Both the position numbers and the translations under genes were made by a program. The notes beneath the pieces were generated by a model. That model ran no database searches, was not told where the DNA came from, and saw nothing but the letters and a program-made list of their open reading frames with translations. A stretch of DNA of 64,000 nt from Hymenobacter translucens (GTDB lineage: Bacteria; Bacteroidota; Bacteroidia; Cytophagales; Hymenobacteraceae). Numbering within the stretch: position 1 is the first letter of the stretch; each line of letters begins with the position of its first letter. The stretch is from assembly GCF_020685205.1 (NCBI RefSeq), contig NZ_JAJERB010000001.1:682001-746000 (forward strand), in the 5' to 3' direction. Of the stretch, positions 42,165 through 51,080 are shown piece after piece.

Positions 42165-43253
42165 TTGTCTGCTCTTCGTTGCATCTGCCTTCTGCTGGTG
42201 GCCGGGCTGTCCGCCTTTCGCCAGCCCGACCCACCCAAACCCTCAGCGGAACAGGTTCTCACCGCCATTGCCCGCCGGCATAAGATTCCGGGGCTGCAGG
42301 TGGTGTACACGCGCCAGCAGCAGGTTCAGTCGCTGCAAGCCGGTGTTTTGAAGCAGGGGCAGCCGGCGCCGGTGGGGCCCAGCAGCGTTTTTCAGGCGGC
42401 CTCCCTCAGCAAGCCCGTCTTTGCTTATATCGTGCTGCGGCTGGTAGACCGGGACCTGCTGGACCTGGACATTCCCCTGGGCCGCTACCTGGAGCTTCAA
42501 AGCTCCGGCAACCGGCGGGTAACCGAGCAGATAACGGCCCGCATGGTACTGCATCATACCAGCGGACTGCCCAACTGGGCGGAAAATGCCGCCGGCCCCC
42601 GGTGGAATCAGAACGTGCTTAAGCTCAAGTTTACCCCCGACAGCTGCTGGCACTACTCCGGTGCGGGCTACAGCTACCTGCAGCAGGTAGTGGAAACCAT
42701 TACCGACAAGTCGTTGCAGGAGCTGGCAGAAGAGGAAGTCTTCAAGCCGCTCGGCATGAGCCAAAGCAGCTTTGGCTGGGAAAACCGCTTTGAGCAGCAG
42801 CACTGCACCGGCCACGATAGCCAGGGCCAGCCGACGCGGGTCCGGAAGTTCCGCGAACCCAGCGCCGCTTTCAGCCTGCTCACCACCGCCCACGACTACA
42901 GCCTGTTTCTGCAGGCGCTGGCCGCCGGCCAGGGGCTGAAGCCGGCTACGCACGCCCTCCTGCTCACAGCTACCGGCCCCGCCCGCCACTGCGGCCGCCT
43001 GCGCAGCCCCGCCGCCGAGCACATCACCTGGGGCCTGGGCGTGGGCCTGCAGGAAAGCAGCCGGGGCCAGGCCTTCTGGCACTGGGGCGACAACGGGGAC
43101 TTCAAAAACCTGTTCATGGTATTCCCGGCCACCGGTGAAAGCATCGTTCTTCTCACCAACAGCGCCAACGGGCTGCTGGCGGCCCCGGAAATTCTGGAGC
43201 TGTTTATGGGTTCGGACTCCTACTGGGCCCTGACCTGGCTGCAGGAGCAGTAA
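42165..43253 (+). CDS. serine hydrolase, beta-lactamase class C-like
   Basis: A 362-aa penicillin-binding-protein-like hydrolase. The nucleophile motif SLSK (S80-K83) is clear; the second motif is Y-S-G in WHYSGAGYSYL, and the distal motif lies near HWGDNGDF, in place of the KTG triad (HxG type). A hydrophobic N-terminus (CICLLLVAGLSA) suggests export. No ATG exists at the 5' end: the frame opens after a stop at 42114 and the first usable start is TTG at 42165. Substrate could be D-Ala peptides or esters. Confidence 0.82.
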   Translation: MSALRCICLLLVAGLSAFRQPDPPKPSAEQVLTAIARRHKIPGLQVVYTRQQQVQSLQAGVLKQGQPAPVGPSSVFQAASLSKPVFAYIVLRLVDRDLLDLDIPLGRYLELQSSGNRRVTEQITARMVLHHTSGLPNWAENAAGPRWNQNVLKLKFTPDSCWHYSGAGYSYLQQVVETITDKSLQELAEEEVFKPLGMSQSSFGWENRFEQQHCTGHDSQGQPTRVRKFREPSAAFSLLTTAHDYSLFLQALAAGQGLKPATHALLLTATGPARHCGRLRSPAAEHITWGLGVGLQESSRGQAFWHWGDNGDFKNLFMVFPATGESIVLLTNSANGLLAAPEILELFMGSDSYWALTWLQEQ

Positions 43254-43258
43254 GTTTG
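43251..43258 (+). promoter_or_regulatory. candidate -7 box for the RluE-like gene
   Basis: TAAGTTTG, overlapping the stop codon of the serine hydrolase, matches TAnnTTTG; the upstream TTG is missing. Confidence 0.25.
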
Positions 43259-43340
43259 GGGCCGGGTTACTCTCCCCGGCCTTTGCGATGCTTCGGCAAC
43301 CCACCCTCGCCGACATCCGGACCACGCTTACCGATTCCGT

Positions 43341-43994
43341 ATGACCGACGATTCCCCGGCCCTTCCGGTCCTGCCGCACCGGCACTTTCTCGTTCACAAG
43401 CCCTTCGGCTACCTGAGCCAGTTTGTGTGCGAGCTGCCGCGCAAGAAGCTGCTGGGCGCGCTGCACGACTTTCCGCCCGGCACCATGGCCATTGGCCGCC
43501 TCGACGAAGCCAGTGAGGGTCTGCTGCTGCTGACCACCGACGGCAAAATGAGTGAACTGGTGCGCGGCAAGAAGGTGGAAAAGGAGTACTACGCCCAGGT
43601 CGACGGGCTGATTACCGACGAGGCTGTGGAGCAGCTGCGGCAGGGCGTGGAAATCGGGCTGCGCAACGTGAAGTACCAGACCCTGCCGACCCGGGCGTAC
43701 CGGCTGGAAGCCGCCCCCGCTTTTGGCGACCGGGGCCGGAAAATCCGCGACGACCGGCATGGCCCCACTTCCTGGGTTTCCATCGTCCTGAGCGAAGGCA
43801 AAAACCGGCAGATCCGCAAGATGACGGCCGCCGTGGGCTTCCCGACCCTGCGCCTGGTGCGGGTGCGCGTGGGCAGCCTCCACCTCGGCGACCTGGCCGC
43901 CGGGGAGGTGCGGGAAGTGCCCGCATTTTCGCCAGCCGACCTCGGCCTTTCTGATTCCGCCCCGGCAGCCGAGACACAAGAACCGGGAGTATAG
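43341..43994 (+). CDS. pseudouridine synthase, RluE-like
   Basis: A 217-aa RsuA-family pseudouridine synthase without an S4 domain. It starts at the catalytic domain (HFLVHKPFGYLSQFV), with the catalytic aspartate D55 in IGRLDEASEGLLLLT, KEYYAQVDG, and EGKNRQIRKMTAAVGFPTLRLVR. RluE, which modifies 23S rRNA U2457 in E. coli, has the same architecture. The last about 30 residues are low-complexity. The following proline iminopeptidase gene is 53 bp downstream. Confidence 0.88.
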   Translation: MTDDSPALPVLPHRHFLVHKPFGYLSQFVCELPRKKLLGALHDFPPGTMAIGRLDEASEGLLLLTTDGKMSELVRGKKVEKEYYAQVDGLITDEAVEQLRQGVEIGLRNVKYQTLPTRAYRLEAAPAFGDRGRKIRDDRHGPTSWVSIVLSEGKNRQIRKMTAAVGFPTLRLVRVRVGSLHLGDLAAGEVREVPAFSPADLGLSDSAPAAETQEPGV

Positions 43995-44047
43995 CGGATA
44001 ATGGCTACGTTTAGGGTTATCTGACCTACTCTGCTTTTACTGCTGCC

Positions 44048-45106
44048 ATGCTGAAACGCCTGCTCGCTCCTGCCCTGCTGCTCACTTTGCTCGGGGCATC
44101 ATCCTGCTCCCGGCAACCGGACCCGAAAGCACCGGCTGGCCCACCAGCTGCCTATTTCCAGCGCACTGAGTCGGGTGTGCAGGACGGGGGCGTCCAGATC
44201 ATTCCGATTACGACCCCGAAAGGCACCTTCAACGTCTGGACCAAGCGGTTCGGCAACAACCCCCGCATCAAGCTTTTGCTGCTCAATGGCGGGCCCGGCG
44301 CCACGCACGAGTACTTCGAGTGCATGGAAAACTTCCTGCCGGCCGAAGGCATCGAGTTTATCTACTATGACCAGCTCGGCTGCGGCCTTTCCGACAACCC
44401 CAAGGACACGGCCATGTGGAGCCTGCCCCGCTACGTGGAGGAAGTAGAGCAGGTGCGCAAGGCCCTGAACCTGACCAACGACAACTTCTACCTGCTGGGC
44501 CACTCCTGGGGCGGCATCCTGGCCGCCGAGTATGCCCTGAAGTACCAGCAGAACCTAAAGGGCCTGATTATCTCCAACATGATGATGAGCTGCCCGGAGT
44601 ACGGGCGCTACGCCGAGCAGGTACTGGCCAGGCAGATGAAGCCCGAGGTGCTGGCCGAAATCCGCGCCATTGAGGCCCGCAAGGACTTCGCCAACCCGCG
44701 CTACATGGAGCTGCTGCTACCCAACTTCTACGCCGAGCATGTGCTGCGCCTGCCCCCAAACAAATGGCCCGAGCCCGTGTCCCGCTCCCTGGGCAAAACC
44801 AACCAGTCGCTTTATGTGACCATGCAGGGGCCGAGTGAGTTTGGCATTGCCGGTAAGCTTACCACCTGGGACCGCACCGCTGACCTGCCCAAGCTCCGCG
44901 TGCCGGTGCTGAGCATCGGCGGCCGGTACGACACCATGGACCCCGAGCACATGCGCATGGTCGCTCAGAAAGTGCAGCACGGCACCGCCCTGATCTGCCC
45001 CAACGGCAGCCACATGAGCCTCTACGACGACCAGCAAATCTACATGAGCGGCCTGACGAAGTGGATTTTAGGCGTAGATAAGGGCGAAAAGGAGGTAAAG
45101 CTGTAA
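44048..45106 (+). CDS. proline iminopeptidase-like lipoprotein
   Basis: A 352-aa alpha/beta hydrolase with a lipoprotein signal (LLTLLGASSC, C20). HGGPG-like NGGPGATHEYF forms the oxyanion region, GHSWGG (S153) is the nucleophile, GGRYDTMDPEH gives the acid Asp, and PNGSHMSLYDD the His. The order and the cap-domain region match S33 family proline iminopeptidases, which remove N-terminal proline from peptides. The lipid anchor places it at the membrane facing the periplasm or surface. The next lipoprotein gene starts 3 bp after its stop. Confidence 0.92.
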   Translation: MLKRLLAPALLLTLLGASSCSRQPDPKAPAGPPAAYFQRTESGVQDGGVQIIPITTPKGTFNVWTKRFGNNPRIKLLLLNGGPGATHEYFECMENFLPAEGIEFIYYDQLGCGLSDNPKDTAMWSLPRYVEEVEQVRKALNLTNDNFYLLGHSWGGILAAEYALKYQQNLKGLIISNMMMSCPEYGRYAEQVLARQMKPEVLAEIRAIEARKDFANPRYMELLLPNFYAEHVLRLPPNKWPEPVSRSLGKTNQSLYVTMQGPSEFGIAGKLTTWDRTADLPKLRVPVLSIGGRYDTMDPEHMRMVAQKVQHGTALICPNGSHMSLYDDQQIYMSGLTKWILGVDKGEKEVKL

Positions 45107-45109
45107 GTG

Positions 45110-45712
45110 ATGTATTTCGCCACTTTGAGATTCTCTCTAGTGTTGCTGGCACTGCTTACTAGTTGCCAGCAAGCTACCGACCCTGAGCAGCAAGCGGTGG
45201 TGACCCGCCTGACCCATTTGGTCGAAAGTCAGCGCGACACAATTGCCCGACTGCACAGCCGGCTTAGGCCCCCTGTGGTGGCTCCGGCGGCACCTGCTCC
45301 GCACCTCGCCTTAGTTCCCGTGTCTCGGTTCTACAAGAAGCCCGAAATCACAGCGCTGGCCGATGCAGACCTTCCGGAAGTACTTAGCCTGCTCGACACT
45401 ACCGCCACCTTTATGGCCAACGAGTTTGATATAAAAGCCTACCGCGTGTGCAACGGCCCCGCCGACCCGGACCTGGAGTACTGTAATTGCTCGCACTACG
45501 TCTACGTCGGGTTGGGGACCTACGACCTACCCCAGGAGTACAAGGCATTCAGGATCGGTCCTTTCTACCTGGCTCAGTTCACCGGCTGGAATCAGGACAA
45601 AGACAACCCGGTTCTATACATCCAGCACGACGTGAAAGGCAGGAAGCATGTCGATACCTTCCGCATTTCGATGGCCGGTATTCAGCATAAACAGGCAGCA
45701 GCACACCCTTAG
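45110..45712 (+). CDS. small lipoprotein with coiled-coil stem
   Basis: 200 aa. Signal and lipobox LLALLTSC, then a helical stem (about 22-50: EQQAVVTRLTHLVESQRDTI), a Pro/Ala linker, and an aromatic-rich domain (about 70-200) with VCNGPADPDLEYCNCSHYVYV and FYLAQFTGWNQDKDNPVLYIQ. I do not recognise the family. It starts 3 bp after the peptidase stop, so the two form an operon and may act together at the envelope. Confidence 0.65.
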   Translation: MYFATLRFSLVLLALLTSCQQATDPEQQAVVTRLTHLVESQRDTIARLHSRLRPPVVAPAAPAPHLALVPVSRFYKKPEITALADADLPEVLSLLDTTATFMANEFDIKAYRVCNGPADPDLEYCNCSHYVYVGLGTYDLPQEYKAFRIGPFYLAQFTGWNQDKDNPVLYIQHDVKGRKHVDTFRISMAGIQHKQAAAHP

Positions 45713-45725
45713 CACATCCTACGCA

Positions 45726-46073
45726 ATGCCCATCCCCTACCGCACCCTCTACTTTCTCGACAACGCCGCCACCAGCATCGTGGAAATCAAGCGCCTCGAC
45801 CTGCCCGACGTGGAAACTCCAGACCACCTTTACCACTGGCTGCTGTTCGATAAAGCCACTCGCAGCCTTACCAAACTGGAATTCCGGTCGATGAACTCGC
45901 TGGTGCACGCCGAGGAGCGGGAGTTTGAGCAGGGCAGCCTGCGCTTCGACCAGCACTCGGGCGCCTACACCAGCGCCGACACCGGCCTCACCCAGCAGCT
46001 GGCCGCCAGCCGCCACACCGCCCTGCCCCAGGTGCTGGCCTCCGCTATTGCTGGGTATCTGCAGGGAGTATAA
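45726..46073 (+). CDS. hypothetical protein
   Basis: A 115-aa soluble protein, start ATG 45726, 13 bp after the preceding lipoprotein. It contains LYFLDNAATSIVEIKRLDLP and DHLYHWLLFDKATRSLTKLEF, with no signal peptide and no motif I can name. Position suggests the third gene of an operon with the peptidase and lipoprotein. The sequence is typical of a real compact protein (mixed charged and hydrophobic residues). Confidence 0.55.
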   Translation: MPIPYRTLYFLDNAATSIVEIKRLDLPDVETPDHLYHWLLFDKATRSLTKLEFRSMNSLVHAEEREFEQGSLRFDQHSGAYTSADTGLTQQLAASRHTALPQVLASAIAGYLQGV

Positions 46074-46212
46074 CGGCTCCGGCTCCTGGGCAACTTCCGC
46101 CTCCGGCAGCGCAATGCCTTGCGGGCTCCCGCTCCCAGCCCCGTTCTGCGTACCTTGCAAGCCCGTTTGGTCGTAGAATCAGGCGGTTTTCACCTTTTTG
46201 CCTGCCTTTGCC

Positions 46213-47343
46213 ATGTCCAGCACCGAAACCACCCGCCTCAACAAGTACATCAGCGAAAGCGGGGTCTGCTCCCGCCGCGAGGCCGATAAGTTTATCGAGC
46301 AGGGCAGCGTGACGGTGAACGGCAAGCGCGCCAAGATTGGCGACCAGGTGAGCAGCCGCGACCGGGTTATCGTGAATGGCAACCTCATCGAGCCCCGGGC
46401 CGCCGAGGACGCCATCTACATTGCCTTCAACAAGCCCCCGGGCATTACGAGCACCACCGAAACCACCGTCAAGGACAACATCATCCGCTACATCAAGCAC
46501 AGTGAGCGGATTTTCCCCATCGGCCGCCTCGACAAGGATTCCCAGGGCCTGATTCTGCTGACCTCCAACGGCGACATCGTCAACAAGATCCTGCGGGCCG
46601 GCAACAAGCACGAGAAGGAGTACATCGTAATGGTCGACAAGCCCATTACCGACCAGTTTATCGAAGGCATGCGCGGCGGGGTGCCCATCATGGGCATCAT
46701 GACCCAGAAGTGCGAGGTGCAGAAGGAAACCAACTACATCTTCCGCATCACCCTGATTCAGGGCATGAACCGGCAGATCCGCAAGATGTGCGAGCATTTC
46801 GGCTACCAGGTAGTGCAGCTGGAGCGCATCCGGGTGATGAACATCACCCTGAAGGGCCTGGGCGTGGGCGACTGGCGGGAGTTGACCGAGAAAGAGCTGG
46901 CCGGCATCATGAAGATGACCGAAACCTCGTCGGGCACCAAGGAAGCCTCCCTGCCCAAGCGCCGGGTAGGGCCGCCCACCACGCAGTGGAGCAGCCGCCC
47001 CGCCCGGTTCAGCGAAGACGCCGGGGACGAAGCCCCCGCCCGCAAACCAGCCGCCGGGGGCCGCAAAGGCGCCCGCACGACCGACGGCAGCGCCAAGCCG
47101 GCGCGTAGCACGGCTGCCCGAACGGCTAAGCCCGGCCGGCCGGTCACGGGCGGGGCCAAACCGGCGCGGAAAGCCCCGGGTAGCAAAGCCGGTCCGGCCG
47201 GAGCCGCGTCGTTTGGCGACGACAAACCGTTTAAAAAGCCTACTGCCCGCCCGGCCGGCCCCGGCTCGAAACGCAAGCCGGCCGCCAAAACGCTGAACCG
47301 CGCCCCCAAAGGCAATGCCGGGCGGCGCGGCGGCAGCCGGTAA
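46213..47343 (+). CDS. 23S rRNA pseudouridine synthase RluF-like
   Basis: 376 aa. An S4 RNA-binding domain ([21 protein letters not shown], about 8-60) precedes a catalytic domain with D107 in [26 protein letters not shown], and [20 protein letters not shown]. This is the RluF signature (E. coli RluF modifies 23S U2604 and tRNA U35). Beyond about 250 is a long Lys/Arg/Ala/Pro-rich tail of about 125 residues, absent in E. coli RluF and probably RNA-binding. A TACCTTGC box at 46151-46158 may be the promoter -7 element. Confidence 0.9.
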   Translation: MSSTETTRLNKYISESGVCSRREADKFIEQGSVTVNGKRAKIGDQVSSRDRVIVNGNLIEPRAAEDAIYIAFNKPPGITSTTETTVKDNIIRYIKHSERIFPIGRLDKDSQGLILLTSNGDIVNKILRAGNKHEKEYIVMVDKPITDQFIEGMRGGVPIMGIMTQKCEVQKETNYIFRITLIQGMNRQIRKMCEHFGYQVVQLERIRVMNITLKGLGVGDWRELTEKELAGIMKMTETSSGTKEASLPKRRVGPPTTQWSSRPARFSEDAGDEAPARKPAAGGRKGARTTDGSAKPARSTAARTAKPGRPVTGGAKPARKAPGSKAGPAGAASFGDDKPFKKPTARPAGPGSKRKPAAKTLNRAPKGNAGRRGGSR

Positions 47344-47361
47344 CCGTTTTCCCAGGCTCTT

Positions 47362-47886
47362 ATGCAAATCTTCGCTGAAACCGAGCGGCTGCTGCTTCGG
47401 GAGCTGCTGCCGACTGATGCCCCCGGCATGTTCGAGCTGGACTCCGACCCCGAAGTGCACCGCTACCTCGGCAACCAGCCCGTGACCACCATCGAGCAAA
47501 GCGAGGCGCTGATTGCCTTTGTGCGCCAGCAGTACATCGACAACGGCATGGGCCGCTGGGCCGTGGTTGAAAAGCAGACGGGGGAGTTTATCGGCTGGGC
47601 GGGGCTGAAGCTGGTGGAGGGCCCGACCAACGGCCGCACCGGCTACCCCGACCTGGGCTACCGCTTTATCCGCCGGGCCTGGGGCCGGGGCTATGCCACG
47701 GAAGCGGCCCGGGCTTCGCTGCAATACGGCTTCGACGTCCTGCGGCTGCCCGCCATCTACGCCATTGCCGATGTGCAGAACCAGGGGTCCAACCACGTGC
47801 TGCGGAAAGTCGGGTTGCGGTTCATCGAGGAGTTTGACCTGGGCGGCGTACCCCACAACTGGTATGAATTAAACCGGCCAGTTTAG
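47362..47886 (+). CDS. GNAT N-acetyltransferase, RimJ/RimL-like
   Basis: A 174-aa GNAT protein. It opens FAETERLLLRELLPTDAPGM, has the RimL-type acetyl-CoA loop RAWGRGYATEAARASLQYGF and the closing IADVQNQGSNHVLRKVGL. The family acetylates N-termini of ribosomal proteins or small amines; the target is unknown. It lies 18 bp after the RluF-like gene and is likely co-transcribed. Confidence 0.9.
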   Translation: MQIFAETERLLLRELLPTDAPGMFELDSDPEVHRYLGNQPVTTIEQSEALIAFVRQQYIDNGMGRWAVVEKQTGEFIGWAGLKLVEGPTNGRTGYPDLGYRFIRRAWGRGYATEAARASLQYGFDVLRLPAIYAIADVQNQGSNHVLRKVGLRFIEEFDLGGVPHNWYELNRPV

Positions 47887-48059
47887 CCCGGCCGTCGCCG
47901 GATGGCACCGGGCAAGGCATTTTGCGGGAGTAGTGCCCGTCACAAGGCACATAAGCAGGTTGTCTTGTACCTTGCAGCCGCCCGAAGCCGAACCGTGATT
48001 CCCACCACGGCGGCGCCGGCGCCTACTGTCCTCACTTCCACCGCACTCCCGCCAATCCC

Positions 48060-49064
48060 ATGCTCCGTACCGACTGGACCCTTGCCGAAGTAAACGCTAT
48101 CTACCACCAGCCCGTGCTGGAACTCGTAACCCAGGCCGCCGCCGTGCACCGCGAATTCCAGGCTACCGGTGAGGTGCAGGTCTGCACCCTGCTCAGCGTG
48201 AAAACCGGCGGCTGCCCCGAAGACTGCTCGTACTGCCCCCAGGCCGCCCGCTACCACACCGGCGTGCAGGCCCACAAGCTGCTGCCCGACGCCGAGGTTA
48301 TTGCCGCCGCCCAGCGGGCCCGGGAAGCCGGCAGCACCCGCTTCTGCATGGGCGCCGCCTGGCGCGAAGTGCGCGACAACCGCGACTTCGACCGGGTGCT
48401 GAACATGGTAACCGAGGTCAACAACCTGGGCCTGGAGGTGTGCTGCACCCTGGGCATGGTAAACGAGTACCAGGCTGAGCGCCTCAAGCAGGCCGGCCTC
48501 TATGCCTACAACCACAACCTCGATACCAGCGCTGAGCACTACTCTGAAATCATCACCACCCGCACCTACGACGACCGACTCGACACGCTCGAGAACGTGC
48601 GCAAGGCGGGTATCTCGGTGTGTTCTGGTGGCATTATCGGCCTGGGCGAAACCGACGCGGACCGGATTGCCATGCTCCACACCCTGGCCACCCTGCCGGC
48701 CCACCCCGAGAGCGTACCGGTGAATGCGCTGGTGCCGGTAGAAGGCACGCCCCTGGCCGACCAGCCTCGCGTGAGCGTGTGGGAGATGCTGCGCATGATT
48801 GCCACGGCCCGCATCCTGATGCCGAAGACAATGGTCCGCCTCTCGGCCGGCCGCCAGGAAATGCCGGTGAGTGAGCAGGCCCTGTGCTTTCTGGCCGGCG
48901 CCAACTCCATCTTCTCGGGCGAAAAGCTGCTGACCACGCCCAACCCCGACTTCGACGCCGACCAGCAGATGTTTGCCACCCTGGGGCTGACCGCGCGCAA
49001 GTCGTTCAAGAACGTGCCCGTGGGCGCTACCGTGCTCGGCGCCGAACCGGCGGTAAGCTGCTAA
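48060..49064 (+). CDS. bioB: biotin synthase
   Basis: BioB inserts sulphur into dethiobiotin in the last step of biotin synthesis. A 334-aa radical-SAM enzyme: [4Fe-4S] cysteines C52, C56 and C59 in [12 protein letters not shown], the SAM-binding [15 protein letters not shown], the [2Fe-2S] cysteine regions in LEVCCTLGM and ICSGGI-like [12 protein letters not shown], and the arginine ligand in [17 protein letters not shown]. Length matches the family. It heads a plus-strand cluster bioB-bioF-bioD-bioA-KAS. A TACCTTGC box (47968-47975) may serve as the -7 element. No BirA box was recognised. Confidence 0.97.
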   Translation: MLRTDWTLAEVNAIYHQPVLELVTQAAAVHREFQATGEVQVCTLLSVKTGGCPEDCSYCPQAARYHTGVQAHKLLPDAEVIAAAQRAREAGSTRFCMGAAWREVRDNRDFDRVLNMVTEVNNLGLEVCCTLGMVNEYQAERLKQAGLYAYNHNLDTSAEHYSEIITTRTYDDRLDTLENVRKAGISVCSGGIIGLGETDADRIAMLHTLATLPAHPESVPVNALVPVEGTPLADQPRVSVWEMLRMIATARILMPKTMVRLSAGRQEMPVSEQALCFLAGANSIFSGEKLLTTPNPDFDADQQMFATLGLTARKSFKNVPVGATVLGAEPAVSC

Positions 49065-49152
49065 GGCCGATGCGTGGCATCTTGGACCGGCTGCCCTCTA
49101 CCGGCAGTGTGCGGGCAGACCGGCAGTTCTCGGGCTGCTGGTACTTCAAGCT

Positions 49153-50301
49153 ATGAGCGCCGACCTGCACCAGCGCCTGAGCCGGCAGCTTGGCCAGCGC
49201 GAAGCGGAAGGCACCCGGCGCCGGCTTTCCCCGGCCGCGCCCGGGCTGGTCGACTTCAGCTCCAACGACTACCTGGGTTTGAGCCGGCACCCGGCCGTGC
49301 TGGCAGCCATGCGCGATGCCGCCGGGGCGGCGGGCAGCACCGGCTCCCGCCTGCTGACCGGCAACTCGGCGGCTACGGAGCGGCTGGAAAACACCTTGGC
49401 CGCATTTCACCAGGCGGAAGCGGCGCTGCTGTTCAACTCCGGCTACGCGGCCAACCTTGGGTTCTTTTCGGCCGTGCCGAGGCGGGGCGACACCATCTTC
49501 TACGACGACGCCTCTCATGCTTCCGTCAAGGATGGTATTCGCGCCAGTCATGCTACCGCGTACCGCTTCCGCCACAACGACGTGGCCGACCTGGAGCGCC
49601 GCCTGTCCCGGGCCACCGGAGCAGTTTTCGTGGCCGTGGAGGCCCTGTACTCAATGGACGGGGACCAGGCCCCGCTTCGGGAGCTGGCAGCACTATGTCG
49701 GCAGCGGGGGCTGCATCTGGTGGTGGACGAGGCGCATACCAACGGGCTCTACGGCCCGCGGGGCGAAGGGCTGGTAGTGGATCAGGGCCTGACCGAACCC
49801 GTGTTTGCCCGCATCGTCACCTTTGGCAAGGCGCTGGGCAGCCAGGGAGCCGCGGTGCTGGGTTCGGCCGTGCTGCGAGACTTTCTGATCAACTTCAGCC
49901 GGCCGTTTATCTACACCACCGCGCTGCCGCCGGTGGCCACTGCGGCCCTGGAAGCTGCCTACGACGTGCTGCCCACGCTCACAGCCGGGCGGCGGCATTT
50001 GTTTGACCTGTCAGATCATCTTAAAAGCCGCCTTAATGCCGTGCCCGGGCTGCGGGTGCCGACCGACAGCCACGTTATCCATCCCGTTTTCCTCAGCGCC
50101 CCCACCAGGAATGGCAGCAGCATCCTGCGGGCCCTGGCGACCCGGGCCCAGACTGCCGGCTTTGACGTGCGGCCCATTGTGGCTCCCACGGTTCCGGCCG
50201 GCACCGAGCGGCTCCGCCTCATCGTCCACAGCTACAATACCGCCACCGAAATCGATGCGCTATCGAAAACACTCGGGGTGGGAATGGACTTACTGGGCTG
50301 A
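49153..50301 (+). CDS. bioF: 8-amino-7-oxononanoate synthase
   Basis: BioF condenses pimeloyl-ACP/CoA with L-alanine to 8-amino-7-oxononanoate (PLP-dependent). The 382-aa alpha-oxoamine synthase shows LVDFSSNDYLGLSRHP, GSTGSRLLTGNSAATERLE, DDASHASVKDGIRAS, DEAHTNGLYGPRGEG, and the PLP lysine region TFGKALGSQGAAV. It follows bioB by 88 bp and precedes bioD. Length is usual for the family. Confidence 0.96.
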   Translation: MSADLHQRLSRQLGQREAEGTRRRLSPAAPGLVDFSSNDYLGLSRHPAVLAAMRDAAGAAGSTGSRLLTGNSAATERLENTLAAFHQAEAALLFNSGYAANLGFFSAVPRRGDTIFYDDASHASVKDGIRASHATAYRFRHNDVADLERRLSRATGAVFVAVEALYSMDGDQAPLRELAALCRQRGLHLVVDEAHTNGLYGPRGEGLVVDQGLTEPVFARIVTFGKALGSQGAAVLGSAVLRDFLINFSRPFIYTTALPPVATAALEAAYDVLPTLTAGRRHLFDLSDHLKSRLNAVPGLRVPTDSHVIHPVFLSAPTRNGSSILRALATRAQTAGFDVRPIVAPTVPAGTERLRLIVHSYNTATEIDALSKTLGVGMDLLG

Positions 50302-50359
50302 TTGATTAAGCCGGGTGACCAGCTGCTTGTATCACCTCTCCAACTCACCATTTCACCAT

Positions 50360-50989
50360 TTGGAACGTCTTTTCATCACCGGAATCGGCACCGACGTAGG
50401 CAAGACTGTAGTGGCGGCGCTGCTGACGGAAGCTTTGGGAGCCGATTACTGGAAGCCGGTACAGGCTGGTCTGGAGCCGACGACTGATTCGCAGACCGTG
50501 CGCAGTCTTGTCACCAATCCGGCGTCCCGCTTTCACCCGGAGGCCTACCGCCTGCTCCTGCCGGCATCGCCTCACGCCGCCGCAGAGGCGGAAAGCCTGA
50601 CCATCCGGCCCGGGGATTTCACCCTGCCACAAACTGAAAACCACCTCGTGGTGGAAGGCGCGGGCGGACTGCTGGTGCCCCTGGCCCCCGGGTTTCTGGT
50701 AGCCGACCTGATCGGGCAGCTGGGGCTGGCTACGATCGTGGTGTCACGCAACTACCTGGGCAGCATCAACCACACCCTGCTCACCCTGGAAGCCCTGCGC
50801 CAGCGCGGCCTGCCGGTGCGGGGCCTTATCTTCAACGGGGAACCCAACCCAGCTACCGAGGACTTCATCACGGCGCACACCGGCGTGCCGGTTTTGCCCC
50901 GCCTGCTCCCACTCCCATCGCTCGACGCGACGCAGATCCGCCCGCTGGCCACTGCCTATCGGGACTTCTTCAAGCTGACGGAGGCTTAA
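50360..50989 (+). CDS. bioD: dethiobiotin synthetase
   Basis: BioD closes the ureido ring of dethiobiotin from 7,8-diaminopelargonate, CO2 and ATP. The 209-aa P-loop protein has FITGIGTDVGKTVVAALL (Walker A), KPVQAGL with the conserved Lys, and VVEGAGGLLVPLAPGFLVADL. No ATG is available: TTG at 50360 gives the family-like start MERLFITG; GTG at 50315 is an alternative. It lies 58 bp after bioF. Confidence 0.93.
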   Translation: MERLFITGIGTDVGKTVVAALLTEALGADYWKPVQAGLEPTTDSQTVRSLVTNPASRFHPEAYRLLLPASPHAAAEAESLTIRPGDFTLPQTENHLVVEGAGGLLVPLAPGFLVADLIGQLGLATIVVSRNYLGSINHTLLTLEALRQRGLPVRGLIFNGEPNPATEDFITAHTGVPVLPRLLPLPSLDATQIRPLATAYRDFFKLTEA

Positions 50990-51050
50990 CCCCACCCGCC
51001 CTGTCCGGCCCCGCAGCTCCGAACCGGTGAAACCACTGCGACCAAAGCCG

Positions 51051-51079
51051 CAATTCTTAATTACTAATTCTTAATTAAA
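51051..51079. repeat. AT-rich direct repeat before bioA
   Basis: Two copies of AATTCTTAATTA, separated by 2 bp, lie immediately before the bioA ATG. The AT content is strikingly different from the surrounding sequence. Confidence 0.5.
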
Positions 51080-51080
51080 A

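Noticed and set aside
42243..43979. Open frame of 578 codons on the minus strand opposite the serine hydrolase and RluE-like genes
   Set aside because: Same antisense pattern across two genes; no motif.
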